A stretch of 64,000 nucleotides of DNA from contig NZ_LRPB01000048.1 in NCBI RefSeq assembly GCF_001592945.1, positions 372,001 to 436,000 of the forward strand, given 5' to 3'. The number at the start of each line of letters is the position of its first letter. Positions within the stretch are counted from its first letter, which is position 1. Source of the stretch: Roseivirga seohaensis (GTDB lineage: Bacteria; Bacteroidota; Bacteroidia; Cytophagales; Cyclobacteriaceae). Position numbers and translations under genes: made by a program. Shown here one piece after another: positions 44,970 through 53,204 of the stretch. The notes under the pieces were generated by a model. The model was given only the letters and a program-made list of their open reading frames with translations, did not search any database and was not told the DNA's origin.

Positions 44970-45650
44970 ATGAAAAACATACTCTTAGTTGAAGATGAAC
45001 AGAACGTAGCAGCTTTTATAAAAAAGGGGCTCGAAGAGGAAGGTTATGTTGTTGAGGTAGCGCACAGTGCTGAATCTGCCAGAAACACAATAACCACTAG
45101 TCAATTTGATATGTATATACTGGATGTAATTCTGCCGGGTATTAGTGGTTTGGAATTATGTAAACAGCTCCGCAAAGAAGGTGTTCAAAAACCAATATTA
45201 ATGCTTACGGCTTTGAGTTCTACAGAAAACGTAGTTCAAGGTTTAAACTCAGGCGCAGATGATTACTTGGCCAAACCTTTTAAGTTTCAAGAACTACTTG
45301 CTCGAATTAACGCCATAGCCCGAAGATCTCAGAAATATCAAAACAGTCAATTGTTAACCGTGGGCAAGCTGGTGTTAGATAAAGACTCAAAAACTGCAAA
45401 TAGAGCAGGAACCGAAATCAAACTGACATCGACAGAATACAAGTTGTTAGAATACATGATGGTAAATTCTGGCAAAGTACTTTCGAGGGTTGAACTGCTT
45501 AAAAACGTTTGGGACTTACACTTCGATGTAGGCACTAACGTGGTTGATGTGTATGTGAATTACCTCAGAAATAAAATCGATAAAGAGTTTAGGGTAAAAA
45601 TGATTCAAACAGTAATTGGAATGGGGTACATTTTAAAAGACGAAGCTTAA
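44970..45650 (+). CDS. OmpR-family response regulator 2
   Basis: 226 residues from the ATG at 44970; an in-frame TTG at 44946 would add eight residues not found in the family. Receiver domain with Asp52 (MYILDVILPG), acidic residues near 8-9 (VEDE) and Lys at NDYLAK-like position (DDYLAKPFKFQEL). Winged-helix domain at about 130-222 (LTSTEYKLLEYMM, NVVDVYVNYLRNKI). One bp separates it from its kinase. A direct repeat after the kinase gene (47027-47044) may be its binding site. Confidence 0.92.
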   Translation: MKNILLVEDEQNVAAFIKKGLEEEGYVVEVAHSAESARNTITTSQFDMYILDVILPGISGLELCKQLRKEGVQKPILMLTALSSTENVVQGLNSGADDYLAKPFKFQELLARINAIARRSQKYQNSQLLTVGKLVLDKDSKTANRAGTEIKLTSTEYKLLEYMMVNSGKVLSRVELLKNVWDLHFDVGTNVVDVYVNYLRNKIDKEFRVKMIQTVIGMGYILKDEA

Positions 45651-45651
45651 A

Positions 45652-47022
45652 ATGAGAATTAGAAGTAAAATCACCCTCATTTTTACCCTAACCACTTGCA
45701 CCTTGCTTCTGGCAACTTTTGTGTCCATTTATTATTTCGCAAAAGTATATTCTGAAAAAGAATTTTATGATCACCTAAGCAGAAGAGCTAAGATTGAGGC
45801 CGACTTCTTTCTTAAAGCCGAAGAGCTCGATTCTTTAACTTTCAATGAAATTCAAAAAGAGCATTTGCTTCACCTTACCAGTGAAACCGCCTATGTAGTA
45901 CCAAAATCAGACATAAATACTTTACCTGTTCCTGTTAGATCTTTTGCTTCATCTATAACAAATAACGAAGCACTTACCCAAAAAATAGATAATGTAGCCT
46001 TCTACGGAATGATACATTCCCATCATAATAAAGACTATATCGTAATTATTTCTGCTATTGATGAGCACGGAATCAAGCTTATTCAGAGCCTCAAAAGTAT
46101 ATTAATCATTGCCTTTATTACATGTTCAGTGGTCATTTTTATTGTCGGTATTTTTCAAGCAAAACAAGTACTCATTCCTATTTCAGGCATTGTAAAAAGG
46201 GCGAATGAAATTAGGGCCTCTAACCTTCACTTAAGGCTAGATACCGGTGAGAATAATGATGAGCTCGCAGAGCTGTCTTCCACTTTCAATAATATGTTAG
46301 ACAGGCTTGAAACTTCGTTTGAAATCCAAAGCAACTTTGTAAGCAATGCTTCGCATGAACTTAAAAACCCGCTTACCGCTATTTTGGGTGAGGTTGAAGT
46401 AGCACTTCGCAAACAAAGAACGGTTGACGAATACATTGCTTCATTAAACACTATCGAAAAGGAATCCAACAGACTTGAGATTCTTGTAAAGTGCTTACTA
46501 GAGCTAGCTCAAGCCGATCACGATAACAAAGGACTAATCATTGAGAGTATCCGTATTGATGAGTTGATGCTGATTGTAAAAAGCGACATCGACAAGATCA
46601 AGCCTGAAAACCAAATCAGTTTCGATTTTTCAGAATTACCCGAAACAGCAGAGTGCTTAATTATTCAGGGGAGCCAAAGCCTACTGCGAATGGTTCTGAA
46701 TAATATTGTAGAAAATGCATGCAAATTTTCAATGAATAAGCCTGTAACTATAAAAGTTTCTGCCAATGAAACCTGGGTAGAAATAGAGGTAGATGACAAA
46801 GGCATTGGTATTCCACCTCAAGAATTAAAAAACATCTTTGAACACTTTTACCGTGCTTCAAACGCCAGAGCTTTCAACGGTTTTGGAATTGGCTTGCCTT
46901 TGGCTCAGAAAGTAATTAAAATCCATGGTGGAAGTTTAATTATCAACTCAAAAGAGGGCGAGGGTACCAATGTAAAAATTAGCCTACCCAACTATAGACA
47001 AGCCGTTTCGATAGACCGTTAG
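45652..47022 (+). CDS. Sensor histidine kinase 2
   Basis: 456 residues. Membrane helices at about 8-28 and 151-171 with a periplasmic sensor of about 120 residues; HAMP at about 172-222; HisKA with His235 (NASHELKNPLTAIL, where KNP replaces the common RTP); HATPase with NIVENACKFS, DDKGIGI and GFGIGLPLAQKV. The ligand is not evident. It is cotranscribed with the regulator; the next genes code for a secreted small protein, a SulP transporter and carbonic anhydrase. Confidence 0.92.
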   Translation: MRIRSKITLIFTLTTCTLLLATFVSIYYFAKVYSEKEFYDHLSRRAKIEADFFLKAEELDSLTFNEIQKEHLLHLTSETAYVVPKSDINTLPVPVRSFASSITNNEALTQKIDNVAFYGMIHSHHNKDYIVIISAIDEHGIKLIQSLKSILIIAFITCSVVIFIVGIFQAKQVLIPISGIVKRANEIRASNLHLRLDTGENNDELAELSSTFNNMLDRLETSFEIQSNFVSNASHELKNPLTAILGEVEVALRKQRTVDEYIASLNTIEKESNRLEILVKCLLELAQADHDNKGLIIESIRIDELMLIVKSDIDKIKPENQISFDFSELPETAECLIIQGSQSLLRMVLNNIVENACKFSMNKPVTIKVSANETWVEIEVDDKGIGIPPQELKNIFEHFYRASNARAFNGFGIGLPLAQKVIKIHGGSLIINSKEGEGTNVKISLPNYRQAVSIDR

Positions 47023-47026
47023 GAAA

Positions 47027-47044
47027 TTCTAATGGTATTCTAAT
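47027..47044 (+). promoter_or_regulatory. Tandem TTCTAAT repeat, possible regulator site
   Basis: TTCTAAT at 47027-47033 and 47038-47044, an 11-bp period. It begins five bases after the kinase stop and is centred about 45 bp before the -7 element at 47077, a usual place for an OmpR-type activator. A third single copy lies at 47509-47515 before the SulP gene. Confidence 0.5.
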
Positions 47045-47076
47045 CTTGAGATTCAGCCCTAGGCTTTCATAGCCCG

Positions 47077-47084
47077 TATATTTG
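47077..47084 (+). promoter_or_regulatory. Predicted -7 element before the secreted small protein
   Basis: TATATTTG, an exact TAnnTTTG match, 30 bp before the ATG at 47114. No TTTG lies 17-23 bp upstream, which fits a promoter that needs an activator bound at the TTCTAAT repeat. Confidence 0.55.
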
Positions 47085-47113
47085 CAGGACATTATTACAA
47101 CTGTAATTTTTTA

Positions 47114-47494
47114 ATGCGTAAACACCTCCATACATGCTTTATAATCGTAATGAGTTTTCTCGTTTCGATACAGGGTTTCGGGGTGTATTCTTTCAATAGA
47201 GTTGTAATGGCGCCTAGTCAGAGTATTGTAGTTGACATGAGCCAGGACGAGGAGCATAACACTGAGAATCAAGAAAATTCAGATTCTGACTCGATCCCAC
47301 TCCCTCTAACGCTACCAGACGAAGAAACTAAAGAGGACTGCGTTGACATTGATGACTTAGTAGTTAGTCATTCATATTACCATAAAAACTGGACCCTCGT
47401 TGACTTCGTGAAAAGAGATTTTTACTTCTTTATTTTAGATGGAGAGTTTATAAAAGAGAAAATACCAACCCCACCCCCCGAATTGATAGCTTAG
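47114..47494 (+). CDS. Secreted small protein of unknown function
   Basis: 126 residues. A hydrophobic N-terminal segment (about 8-26) looks like a signal peptide or anchor. The middle is strongly acidic (DEEHNTENQENSDSDS), followed by a short aromatic segment and a proline-rich end (PTPPPELIA). The acidic region and TPPPE-type tail recur in short Bacteroidota proteins near ion-transport genes, but I cannot name a family. It lies between the two-component pair and the SulP gene, with its own predicted promoter. Confidence 0.6.
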   Translation: MRKHLHTCFIIVMSFLVSIQGFGVYSFNRVVMAPSQSIVVDMSQDEEHNTENQENSDSDSIPLPLTLPDEETKEDCVDIDDLVVSHSYYHKNWTLVDFVKRDFYFFILDGEFIKEKIPTPPPELIA

Positions 47495-47612
47495 GCTTAA
47501 CAAATCAATTCTAATCAATTTTTACTTTATCAAAAACACTGTTGCTAACGCACAGTAAATTAGACTTATTCTTTACATAAGGGCAAGTCGAAAAATTTTT
47601 AACAATCCGTTT

Positions 47613-49187
47613 ATGAGTATTAAAAATATGTTTTCAAAAGAAAACTTGAAAAGCGACATGCTATCAAGTGTGGTAGTTTTCTTAGTAGCACTACCGCTTT
47701 GCTTAGGTATAGCACTCGCATCAGGAGCCCCACTCTTCTCAGGCTTAATTGCTGGTATTGTAGGCGGTATCGTGGTGGGAATGTTAAGTAAATCAAGTTT
47801 GAGCGTAAGTGGGCCAGCCGCTGGCTTGGTGGTTATCGTTCTTTCAGCGATTGACGATCTAGGTGGTTTTCAGGGCTTTTTACTTGCTGTTGTAATGGCA
47901 GGGATAATTCAAGTAGCACTAGGTTACTTAAAAGCCGGAATTATCGGTTTATACTTTCCTTCACCAGTAATTAAAGGTATGCTCGCAGCAATCGGGTTAA
48001 TCTTAATTCTGAAGCAAGTGCCACACCTTATTGGTTTTGACGCTGATGCCTTTGGTGAAATGGAGTTTATGCAGCAAGACGGCAGCAATACGCTTTCATT
48101 CCTTGTTTCTTCCTTCGACCATATTTACTTAGGCAGTTTAATTGTAGGATTAATATCCTTGTTTATTTTAATTGCTTGGGGTAGTAACTTTATAAAACAA
48201 AACAAATTCCTTAAGGGGGTTCCGGGGGGTATCATTGTAGTAACCATAGGTGTATTAATTAACTACCTTTTTGGCGCATTCTACCCAGACCTTTCGATTA
48301 GCGGAGATCACATGGTAAATATCCCTGTAATTTCTGGCTTAGATTCACTTGGTGCTGTATTCCAATTTCCAGACTTTTCTCTACTGACGAACATTAACGT
48401 GTACATCACCGCGTTTACTCTTGCCATTGTAGCCAGTTTAGAAACATTACTGTGTGTAGAAGCAATGGATAAGCTTGACCCACATAAAAGACGTACGCCT
48501 CAGAATGCTGAATTGAAAGCTCAAGGGGTAGGTAATATAGTATCTGGTCTGATTGGAGGTTTACCAATTACCGCAGTAATCGTAAGAGGTTCGGCCAACA
48601 TCGAAGCAGGAGCAAAATCAAAAATGTCGGCCGTTTTTCATGGTATTTTATTATTGATTGCCGTGGCAATTTTTCCAACAATAATGAACATGATTCCATT
48701 GGCATCATTGGCGGCAATCCTAATTGTGGTTGGGTTTAAATTAACTAAGCCAGCATTATACAAACAACAATTTAAGCTGGGGCGCGAACAGTTTGTTCCA
48801 TTTATCACCACAGTAGTTGCTATCCTTTTCACCGACCTTTTGATTGGTATTTTAATCGGTATGGCTGTAGGTATATTCTATATTCTAAAAGCCAACTACA
48901 AAGTACCTTATCATTACGAAGAAGAGAAGCAAGTAAGTACCAACAACAGTAAAATTAGACTAGAGTTAAGCGAACATGTGTCGTTCTTAAATAAGGCCAG
49001 TTTACAACTTACTTTAGAACACTTACCACACAATAGCAATGTAATTTTAGATGGGTCTCGATCAACAAAAATTGATTACGATGCACTTGAAGTTATCTAT
49101 AACTTCAAGGAGTCAGCCCATGAAAAGAATATTACACTAGAACTCATTAACATTCCAATAGGATCAACAGTAACCGTAAAACATTAA
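47613..49187 (+). CDS. SulP-family anion transporter (probable bicarbonate/sulfate)
   Basis: 524 residues with ten or more membrane helices. Family motifs are clear: [45 protein letters not shown] and [16 protein letters not shown] short STAS-like C-terminal domain covers about 440-524. SulP proteins carry sulfate, bicarbonate or other anions with Na+ or H+. The carbonic anhydrase gene 11 bp downstream makes bicarbonate the more likely substrate (BicA-like), though this is inference from context. Confidence 0.9.
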   Translation: MSIKNMFSKENLKSDMLSSVVVFLVALPLCLGIALASGAPLFSGLIAGIVGGIVVGMLSKSSLSVSGPAAGLVVIVLSAIDDLGGFQGFLLAVVMAGIIQVALGYLKAGIIGLYFPSPVIKGMLAAIGLILILKQVPHLIGFDADAFGEMEFMQQDGSNTLSFLVSSFDHIYLGSLIVGLISLFILIAWGSNFIKQNKFLKGVPGGIIVVTIGVLINYLFGAFYPDLSISGDHMVNIPVISGLDSLGAVFQFPDFSLLTNINVYITAFTLAIVASLETLLCVEAMDKLDPHKRRTPQNAELKAQGVGNIVSGLIGGLPITAVIVRGSANIEAGAKSKMSAVFHGILLLIAVAIFPTIMNMIPLASLAAILIVVGFKLTKPALYKQQFKLGREQFVPFITTVVAILFTDLLIGILIGMAVGIFYILKANYKVPYHYEEEKQVSTNNSKIRLELSEHVSFLNKASLQLTLEHLPHNSNVILDGSRSTKIDYDALEVIYNFKESAHEKNITLELINIPIGSTVTVKH

Positions 49188-49198
49188 TCTTAAGAGAT

Positions 49199-49795
49199 AT
49201 GACATTAGCTAAAGAATTATTAGATAACAATCAGAAGTGGGTAGAAGACAAGTTAAACGAAGACAAAGACTTCTTTAACAAATTGGCAAATGGCCAAAAA
49301 CCACCAGTATTGTGGATTGGTTGTGCCGATAGCCGTGTGCCTGCAAACCAAATTACGGGTACTGAACCAGGGGAAATCTTTGTTCACAGAAACATTGCCA
49401 ACATGGTGGTTCACACCGACATGAACATGCTAAGCGTACTAGATTACGCAGTAAACATCTTAAAAGTGAAGCATGTAATCGTTTGTGGCCATTATGGTTG
49501 CGGTGGAGTTATGGCAGCAATGGACGACAACCAATATGGTTTAGTAGACAATTGGATTCGTCATATTAAGGATGTTTACAGACTTCATAAAACAGAATTG
49601 GAAGCTATTGAAGATCAGAAAGCAAGAGCCGACAGGTTTGTAGAACTCAATGTAATAGAACAGGTATACGACCTTACCACTACCAGTATTATTCAAAACA
49701 TGTGGGCAAAAGGAGATTCACCAAAAGTTCATGGTTGGGTATACGACATTAAAAACGGTTTACTTAAAGACTTAAACGTACCAACAGAAAATTAA
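49199..49795 (+). CDS. Beta-class carbonic anhydrase
   Basis: 198 residues. Zinc ligands Cys42, His98 and Cys101 and the Asp44-Arg46 dyad are present in [10 protein letters not shown] and CGHYGCGGV. It interconverts CO2 and bicarbonate in the cytoplasm. It is 11 bp behind the SulP transporter gene, so import of bicarbonate and its conversion are probably co-expressed. Length is typical of the short bacterial type. Confidence 0.95.
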   Translation: MTLAKELLDNNQKWVEDKLNEDKDFFNKLANGQKPPVLWIGCADSRVPANQITGTEPGEIFVHRNIANMVVHTDMNMLSVLDYAVNILKVKHVIVCGHYGCGGVMAAMDDNQYGLVDNWIRHIKDVYRLHKTELEAIEDQKARADRFVELNVIEQVYDLTTTSIIQNMWAKGDSPKVHGWVYDIKNGLLKDLNVPTEN

Positions 49796-49907
49796 ATTAA
49801 ACCAGATTAGATTATTTGCCGGGTATGTCTCATTATTCGAAAACACATTTCGTATCGGTTTATTAAATTGAATGTCTATTTTTACAGCCGAAATAAGAAA
49901 ACGTACT

Positions 49908-50723
49908 ATGGCAAATAATCTATTAAAAGGTAAAAGAGGAATCATATTTGGCGCATTAGACGAACGCTCTATTGCTTGGAAAGTAGCTGAAGTAGCAAAA
50001 GCTGAAGGCGCCACCTTTACCCTAACCAACGCTCCGATTGCGATGAGAATGGGTGAAATCAATAAATTGGCTGAAGCCTGTGGTGCAGAAATTATTCCTG
50101 CCGATGCAACTTCAATCGAAGATTTAGAAAACCTTTTCACCAAGTCAGTGGAGATTTTGGGTGGTAAAATCGATTTCGTTTTACACTCAATAGGCATGAG
50201 TCCGAACGTAAGAAAAGGCCGTGATTATGGCGATTTGAATTACGATTGGCTCACTAAAACCTTAGATGTTTCTGCCATTTCTTTTCATAAAGTAATGCAA
50301 ACAGCCGAAAAACTTGACGCCATGAATGAATGGGGCTCAATTTTAGGTTTATCATACATTGCAGCGCAGCGTACTTTCCCAGATTATTCAGATATGGCAC
50401 ACGCAAAAGCCATGCTTGAATCTATTGCCAGAAGCTACGGTGAGCGTTATGCTAGATTGAAAAAAGTAAGAGTAAACACTATTTCTCAATCTCCTACCAT
50501 GACTACTGCCGGAACAGGTGTTGGAGGTTTTGATGTATTCTATTCTTATGCCGACCAAATGAGTCCATTAGGCAATGCAAGTGCACTAGATTGTGCTAAA
50601 TACTGTGCAATGATGTTCTCTGATTACACGAGAATGGTAACCATGCAAAACTTAATGCATGATGGAGGTTTTTCTTCTTCAGGAATTACCGATGCATTAA
50701 TTGAGCAGTTGAAAAAAGATTAA
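49908..50723 (+). CDS. fabI: Enoyl-[acyl-carrier-protein] reductase (NADH)
   Basis: 271 residues from the ATG at 49908 (MANNLLKGKRGIIFGALDE), which matches other Bacteroidota FabI proteins; an ATG at 49872 adds twelve residues that do not. A near-consensus -7 element (TATTTTTA, 49877-49884) between the two also supports the later start. Dinucleotide site at the N-terminus and the active-site Tyr...Lys as YSDMAHAK. It performs the last reduction in fatty acid elongation. A strong terminator follows. Confidence 0.95.
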   Translation: MANNLLKGKRGIIFGALDERSIAWKVAEVAKAEGATFTLTNAPIAMRMGEINKLAEACGAEIIPADATSIEDLENLFTKSVEILGGKIDFVLHSIGMSPNVRKGRDYGDLNYDWLTKTLDVSAISFHKVMQTAEKLDAMNEWGSILGLSYIAAQRTFPDYSDMAHAKAMLESIARSYGERYARLKKVRVNTISQSPTMTTAGTGVGGFDVFYSYADQMSPLGNASALDCAKYCAMMFSDYTRMVTMQNLMHDGGFSSSGITDALIEQLKKD

Positions 50724-50749
50724 TCAACAGTCCTTAGGACAATAGATAG

Positions 50750-50796
50750 CAGCCTGCCGATTAAGCGTTTCAAGCGAAAATCAGCAGGCTGTTTTT
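50750..50796 (+). terminator. Terminator after fabI
   Basis: CAGCCTGCCGATT and AATCAGCAGGCTG pair in twelve of thirteen positions around a 15- to 16-nt loop, followed by five T. It separates fabI from ispE, which begins 18 bp later. Confidence 0.88.
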
Positions 50797-50813
50797 AATT
50801 CACCAATCGCGCC

Positions 50814-51623
50814 ATGGTTACATTCCCCAATGCCAAAATCAATTTAGGACTTTCCATTACTAGGAAGCTTCATAATGGCTACCATAGCATTGAAAGCTGC
50901 CTCTACCCTATTCCTTGGTGCGATGTATTGGAGTTTATTCCAGGTAAGAAAATTTCATTCTCTTCCAGCGGAATAGCCATTCCTGGCGAAGACAAAGACA
51001 ACTTAGTTTTAAAAGCATACAAACTACTTCGTAAAGATTTTGGGCTTCCTGAGCTTAATATTCACCTGCATAAAATTATTCCGATGGGCGCTGGATTAGG
51101 TGGCGGTTCTGCAGATGCCGCTTTTATGCTGAAAATGCTGAACAGCGAATTTCAATTATTCTTAGATGATTCTGTTCTAGAAGATTACGCAGCCCAACTA
51201 GGAAGTGATTGCCCCTTCTTTATTCAAAACAAACCAGCCATTGCTACAGGAACGGGTACCGATTTAGAAGTTTTCGACCTAGATTTAGCTGGCATGTGGA
51301 TGCTTTTGATTAAACCTGAAGTTCACATTTCAACCCAAGAAGCATACGCCAATGTAACGCCAAAGCCCAATGAAGTAGACTTGAAAGCACTTCTAGAAAG
51401 CAAAGACTTTAGTCTATGGCGCGAAAAGTTGATCAATGATTTCGAAGCATCCATCTTTCCTAATCATCCTGTTTTAGGTAAAATCAAAGAAGCCCTTTAT
51501 CAAAATGGAGCGGCCTATGCTGCCATGAGTGGCTCAGGTTCTACCCTCTTTGGATTATATACCGAGAAACCAGAGATTTCACCAGTTTTCGAAACATACA
51601 CATATAAACTGATCGAGCTTTAA
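50814..51623 (+). CDS. ispE: 4-diphosphocytidyl-2-C-methyl-D-erythritol kinase
   Basis: 269 residues of the GHMP kinase family. The opening FPNAKINLGLSITRKL and the ATP-binding loop PMGAGLGGGSADAAF at about 90-104 are diagnostic. IspE phosphorylates the CDP-ME intermediate of the MEP pathway, which also uses the ispH product at 3.6 kb. Its start is 18 bp after the fabI terminator, so its promoter may lie within that region. Confidence 0.95.
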   Translation: MVTFPNAKINLGLSITRKLHNGYHSIESCLYPIPWCDVLEFIPGKKISFSSSGIAIPGEDKDNLVLKAYKLLRKDFGLPELNIHLHKIIPMGAGLGGGSADAAFMLKMLNSEFQLFLDDSVLEDYAAQLGSDCPFFIQNKPAIATGTGTDLEVFDLDLAGMWMLLIKPEVHISTQEAYANVTPKPNEVDLKALLESKDFSLWREKLINDFEASIFPNHPVLGKIKEALYQNGAAYAAMSGSGSTLFGLYTEKPEISPVFETYTYKLIEL

Positions 51624-51657
51624 TAGAGACCGTCAGATGTGTTTCCAACACTTTACT

Positions 51658-51665
51658 TAACTTTG
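51658..51665 (+). promoter_or_regulatory. Predicted -7 element just before a large inverted repeat
   Basis: TAACTTTG, an exact TAnnTTTG match. Transcription would begin a few bases downstream, at about 51671, which is the first base of the 14-bp inverted repeat. No good -33 element is visible. Confidence 0.4.
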
Positions 51666-51670
51666 AAAAG

Positions 51671-51750
51671 AACCCTCCAAAAGTTGATGTATCTATAACA
51701 TCTGCATTAGTGAGTCCTCATGATTTTTTCAGTAGCACTTTTGGAGGGTT
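51671..51750 (+). ncRNA. Candidate structured RNA closed by a perfect 14-bp inverted repeat
   Basis: AACCCTCCAAAAGT at 51671-51684 is the exact reverse complement of 51737-51750. The 52-nt loop holds a smaller hairpin (GATGT with ACATC). A predicted -7 element ends 5 bp before the left arm. There is no T-run after the right arm. A regulatory leader for the M23 peptidase gene at 51865, a small RNA, or a small mobile element remnant are all possible. Confidence 0.4.
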
Positions 51751-51864
51751 GCGACAACAGAAAACCCTTCCACTAACCGGAGAAGCTGAGTCTATAATTC
51801 GAGTTTAGGTTTTTACAATAAATCGTATATTAAATCCGTCTTTAACTCATTGGTCTGACCACTT

Positions 51865-52689
51865 ATGCGCATTCGGTTAATACTTATCAGTTTACTCTTA
51901 CTTTCAGGTTTTTCTAAGTTTTCTTTTGCCCAAGAAAAAGAGATCAATGTATATGACATTAAAGAAGATGGTAGAATCGGCATTTACGCAGACAACGACA
52001 AACCCTATCCGCAAACGGTTACATTAACACTCAAACTGAAAGGTTTAAGACCATCCAAAGAAGTTCCTGACTTTATTGTAGTTCCTGCCAATACCAAAGA
52101 GTTTAGACTCACCAGTCTTATAATTCCATTCGAAAGATCTTGGCAGTATTCATTTAGCTATATCTATCGTTTTGGCGATGCAAATGCACAACACGACCCT
52201 AAACAAGAATATTTACTTCCTTTTGAAGAAGGAGCAAGCTATAGGCTTACACAAGGTTATAATGGCGATCGAACTCATCAAGGAGAAAATGCACTCGATT
52301 TCACGATGGATGAAGGCACTAGAATTTTTGCGGCTAGGGCAGGAAAAGTGATTAGAATTAAAGAAGATTCCAATCAAGGTTGCGCAAGCAAAAGGTGCAA
52401 CAACATGGGCAATTACGTAACCATTCTACACGAAGACGGTACTTATGCAGACTACCTCCACTTACAGTTTGAAGGAGTTACAGTACAATTGGGTGATTTA
52501 GTGGAAGCTGGTGACCCAATTGCGTTGAGTGGAAATACAGGATGGAGCACAGGACCTCATCTACATTTCATCGTACGTAAAACTGAAAAAGATCGACAGG
52601 TTTCACTCCCCACTCTATTCAAAACTTCGAGCAATAAAACTGAACTTCTAGTAGAAGGGAAAATCTATACGGCCATCAAAAACCAGTAA
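51865..52689 (+). CDS. Secreted M23-family metallopeptidase (LytM type)
   Basis: 274 residues. Signal peptide 1-23 (SFAQ). An N-terminal beta domain (about 25-115) precedes the LytM domain, whose zinc ligands are His138, Asp145 and His234, with the supporting His199 and GPHLHF at 230-235. M23 enzymes cut peptide bonds in peptidoglycan cross-links. No coiled coil of the EnvC/NlpD type is present. It is monocistronic behind a structured gap. Confidence 0.9.
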   Translation: MRIRLILISLLLLSGFSKFSFAQEKEINVYDIKEDGRIGIYADNDKPYPQTVTLTLKLKGLRPSKEVPDFIVVPANTKEFRLTSLIIPFERSWQYSFSYIYRFGDANAQHDPKQEYLLPFEEGASYRLTQGYNGDRTHQGENALDFTMDEGTRIFAARAGKVIRIKEDSNQGCASKRCNNMGNYVTILHEDGTYADYLHLQFEGVTVQLGDLVEAGDPIALSGNTGWSTGPHLHFIVRKTEKDRQVSLPTLFKTSSNKTELLVEGKIYTAIKNQ

Positions 52690-52742
52690 AGTTTTTCACC
52701 TCCACTTTCTTTTCTTAAATTCCAAAACGGATAAATTTTGCT

Positions 52743-53204
52743 ATGAAGATTAACGTGAATGGTATTGACCATGAAGTGGATGTGGAACCCAATATGCCTT
52801 TGCTTTGGGTGTTGCGCGATGAACTTAACCTTACCGGAACCAAATACGGCTGTGGAGTTGCCGCTTGTGGCGCCTGCACTGTTCATTTAGACGGACAAGC
52901 CGTTCGATCTTGTGTATTACCCGTTGCTGCACTGCAAGGAAAAGCCATTACTACCATTGAATCCATTGCAAAAGATGACCAGCTGTCACGCGTTCAACAA
53001 GCTTGGATCGACCATCAAGTACCGCAATGTGGTTATTGCCAATCGGGAATGATTATGGCCGTAGAAAGCCTTTTAAATAACAATAGCCAACCTACTGAAG
53101 AAGAAATTGACGCTTCCATTTCTAACATTTGCCGCTGCGGAACTTACCAAAGAATTAAAGAAGCCATTAAAGAGGTGCTGACTCAAAATCAAGAAAATGG
53201 CTAA
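52743..53204 (+). CDS. (2Fe-2S)-binding subunit of an isoquinoline 1-oxidoreductase-like enzyme
   Basis: 153 residues. Two 2Fe-2S clusters: plant-ferredoxin-type Cys37, Cys42, Cys45 and Cys57, and the C-terminal four-helix cluster Cys96, Cys99, Cys130 and Cys132 (CGYCQSGM ... CRCGTY). This is the small subunit of the xanthine oxidase family in its two-subunit IorAB/aldehyde-dehydrogenase form. It overlaps the large subunit by 8 bp. Confidence 0.93.
   Translation: MKINVNGIDHEVDVEPNMPLLWVLRDELNLTGTKYGCGVAACGACTVHLDGQAVRSCVLPVAALQGKAITTIESIAKDDQLSRVQQAWIDHQVPQCGYCQSGMIMAVESLLNNNSQPTEEEIDASISNICRCGTYQRIKEAIKEVLTQNQENG

Noticed and set aside
49772-50197. 141-residue minus-strand open frame opposite fabI
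   Set aside because: Antisense to a conserved enzyme; no recognisable protein features.
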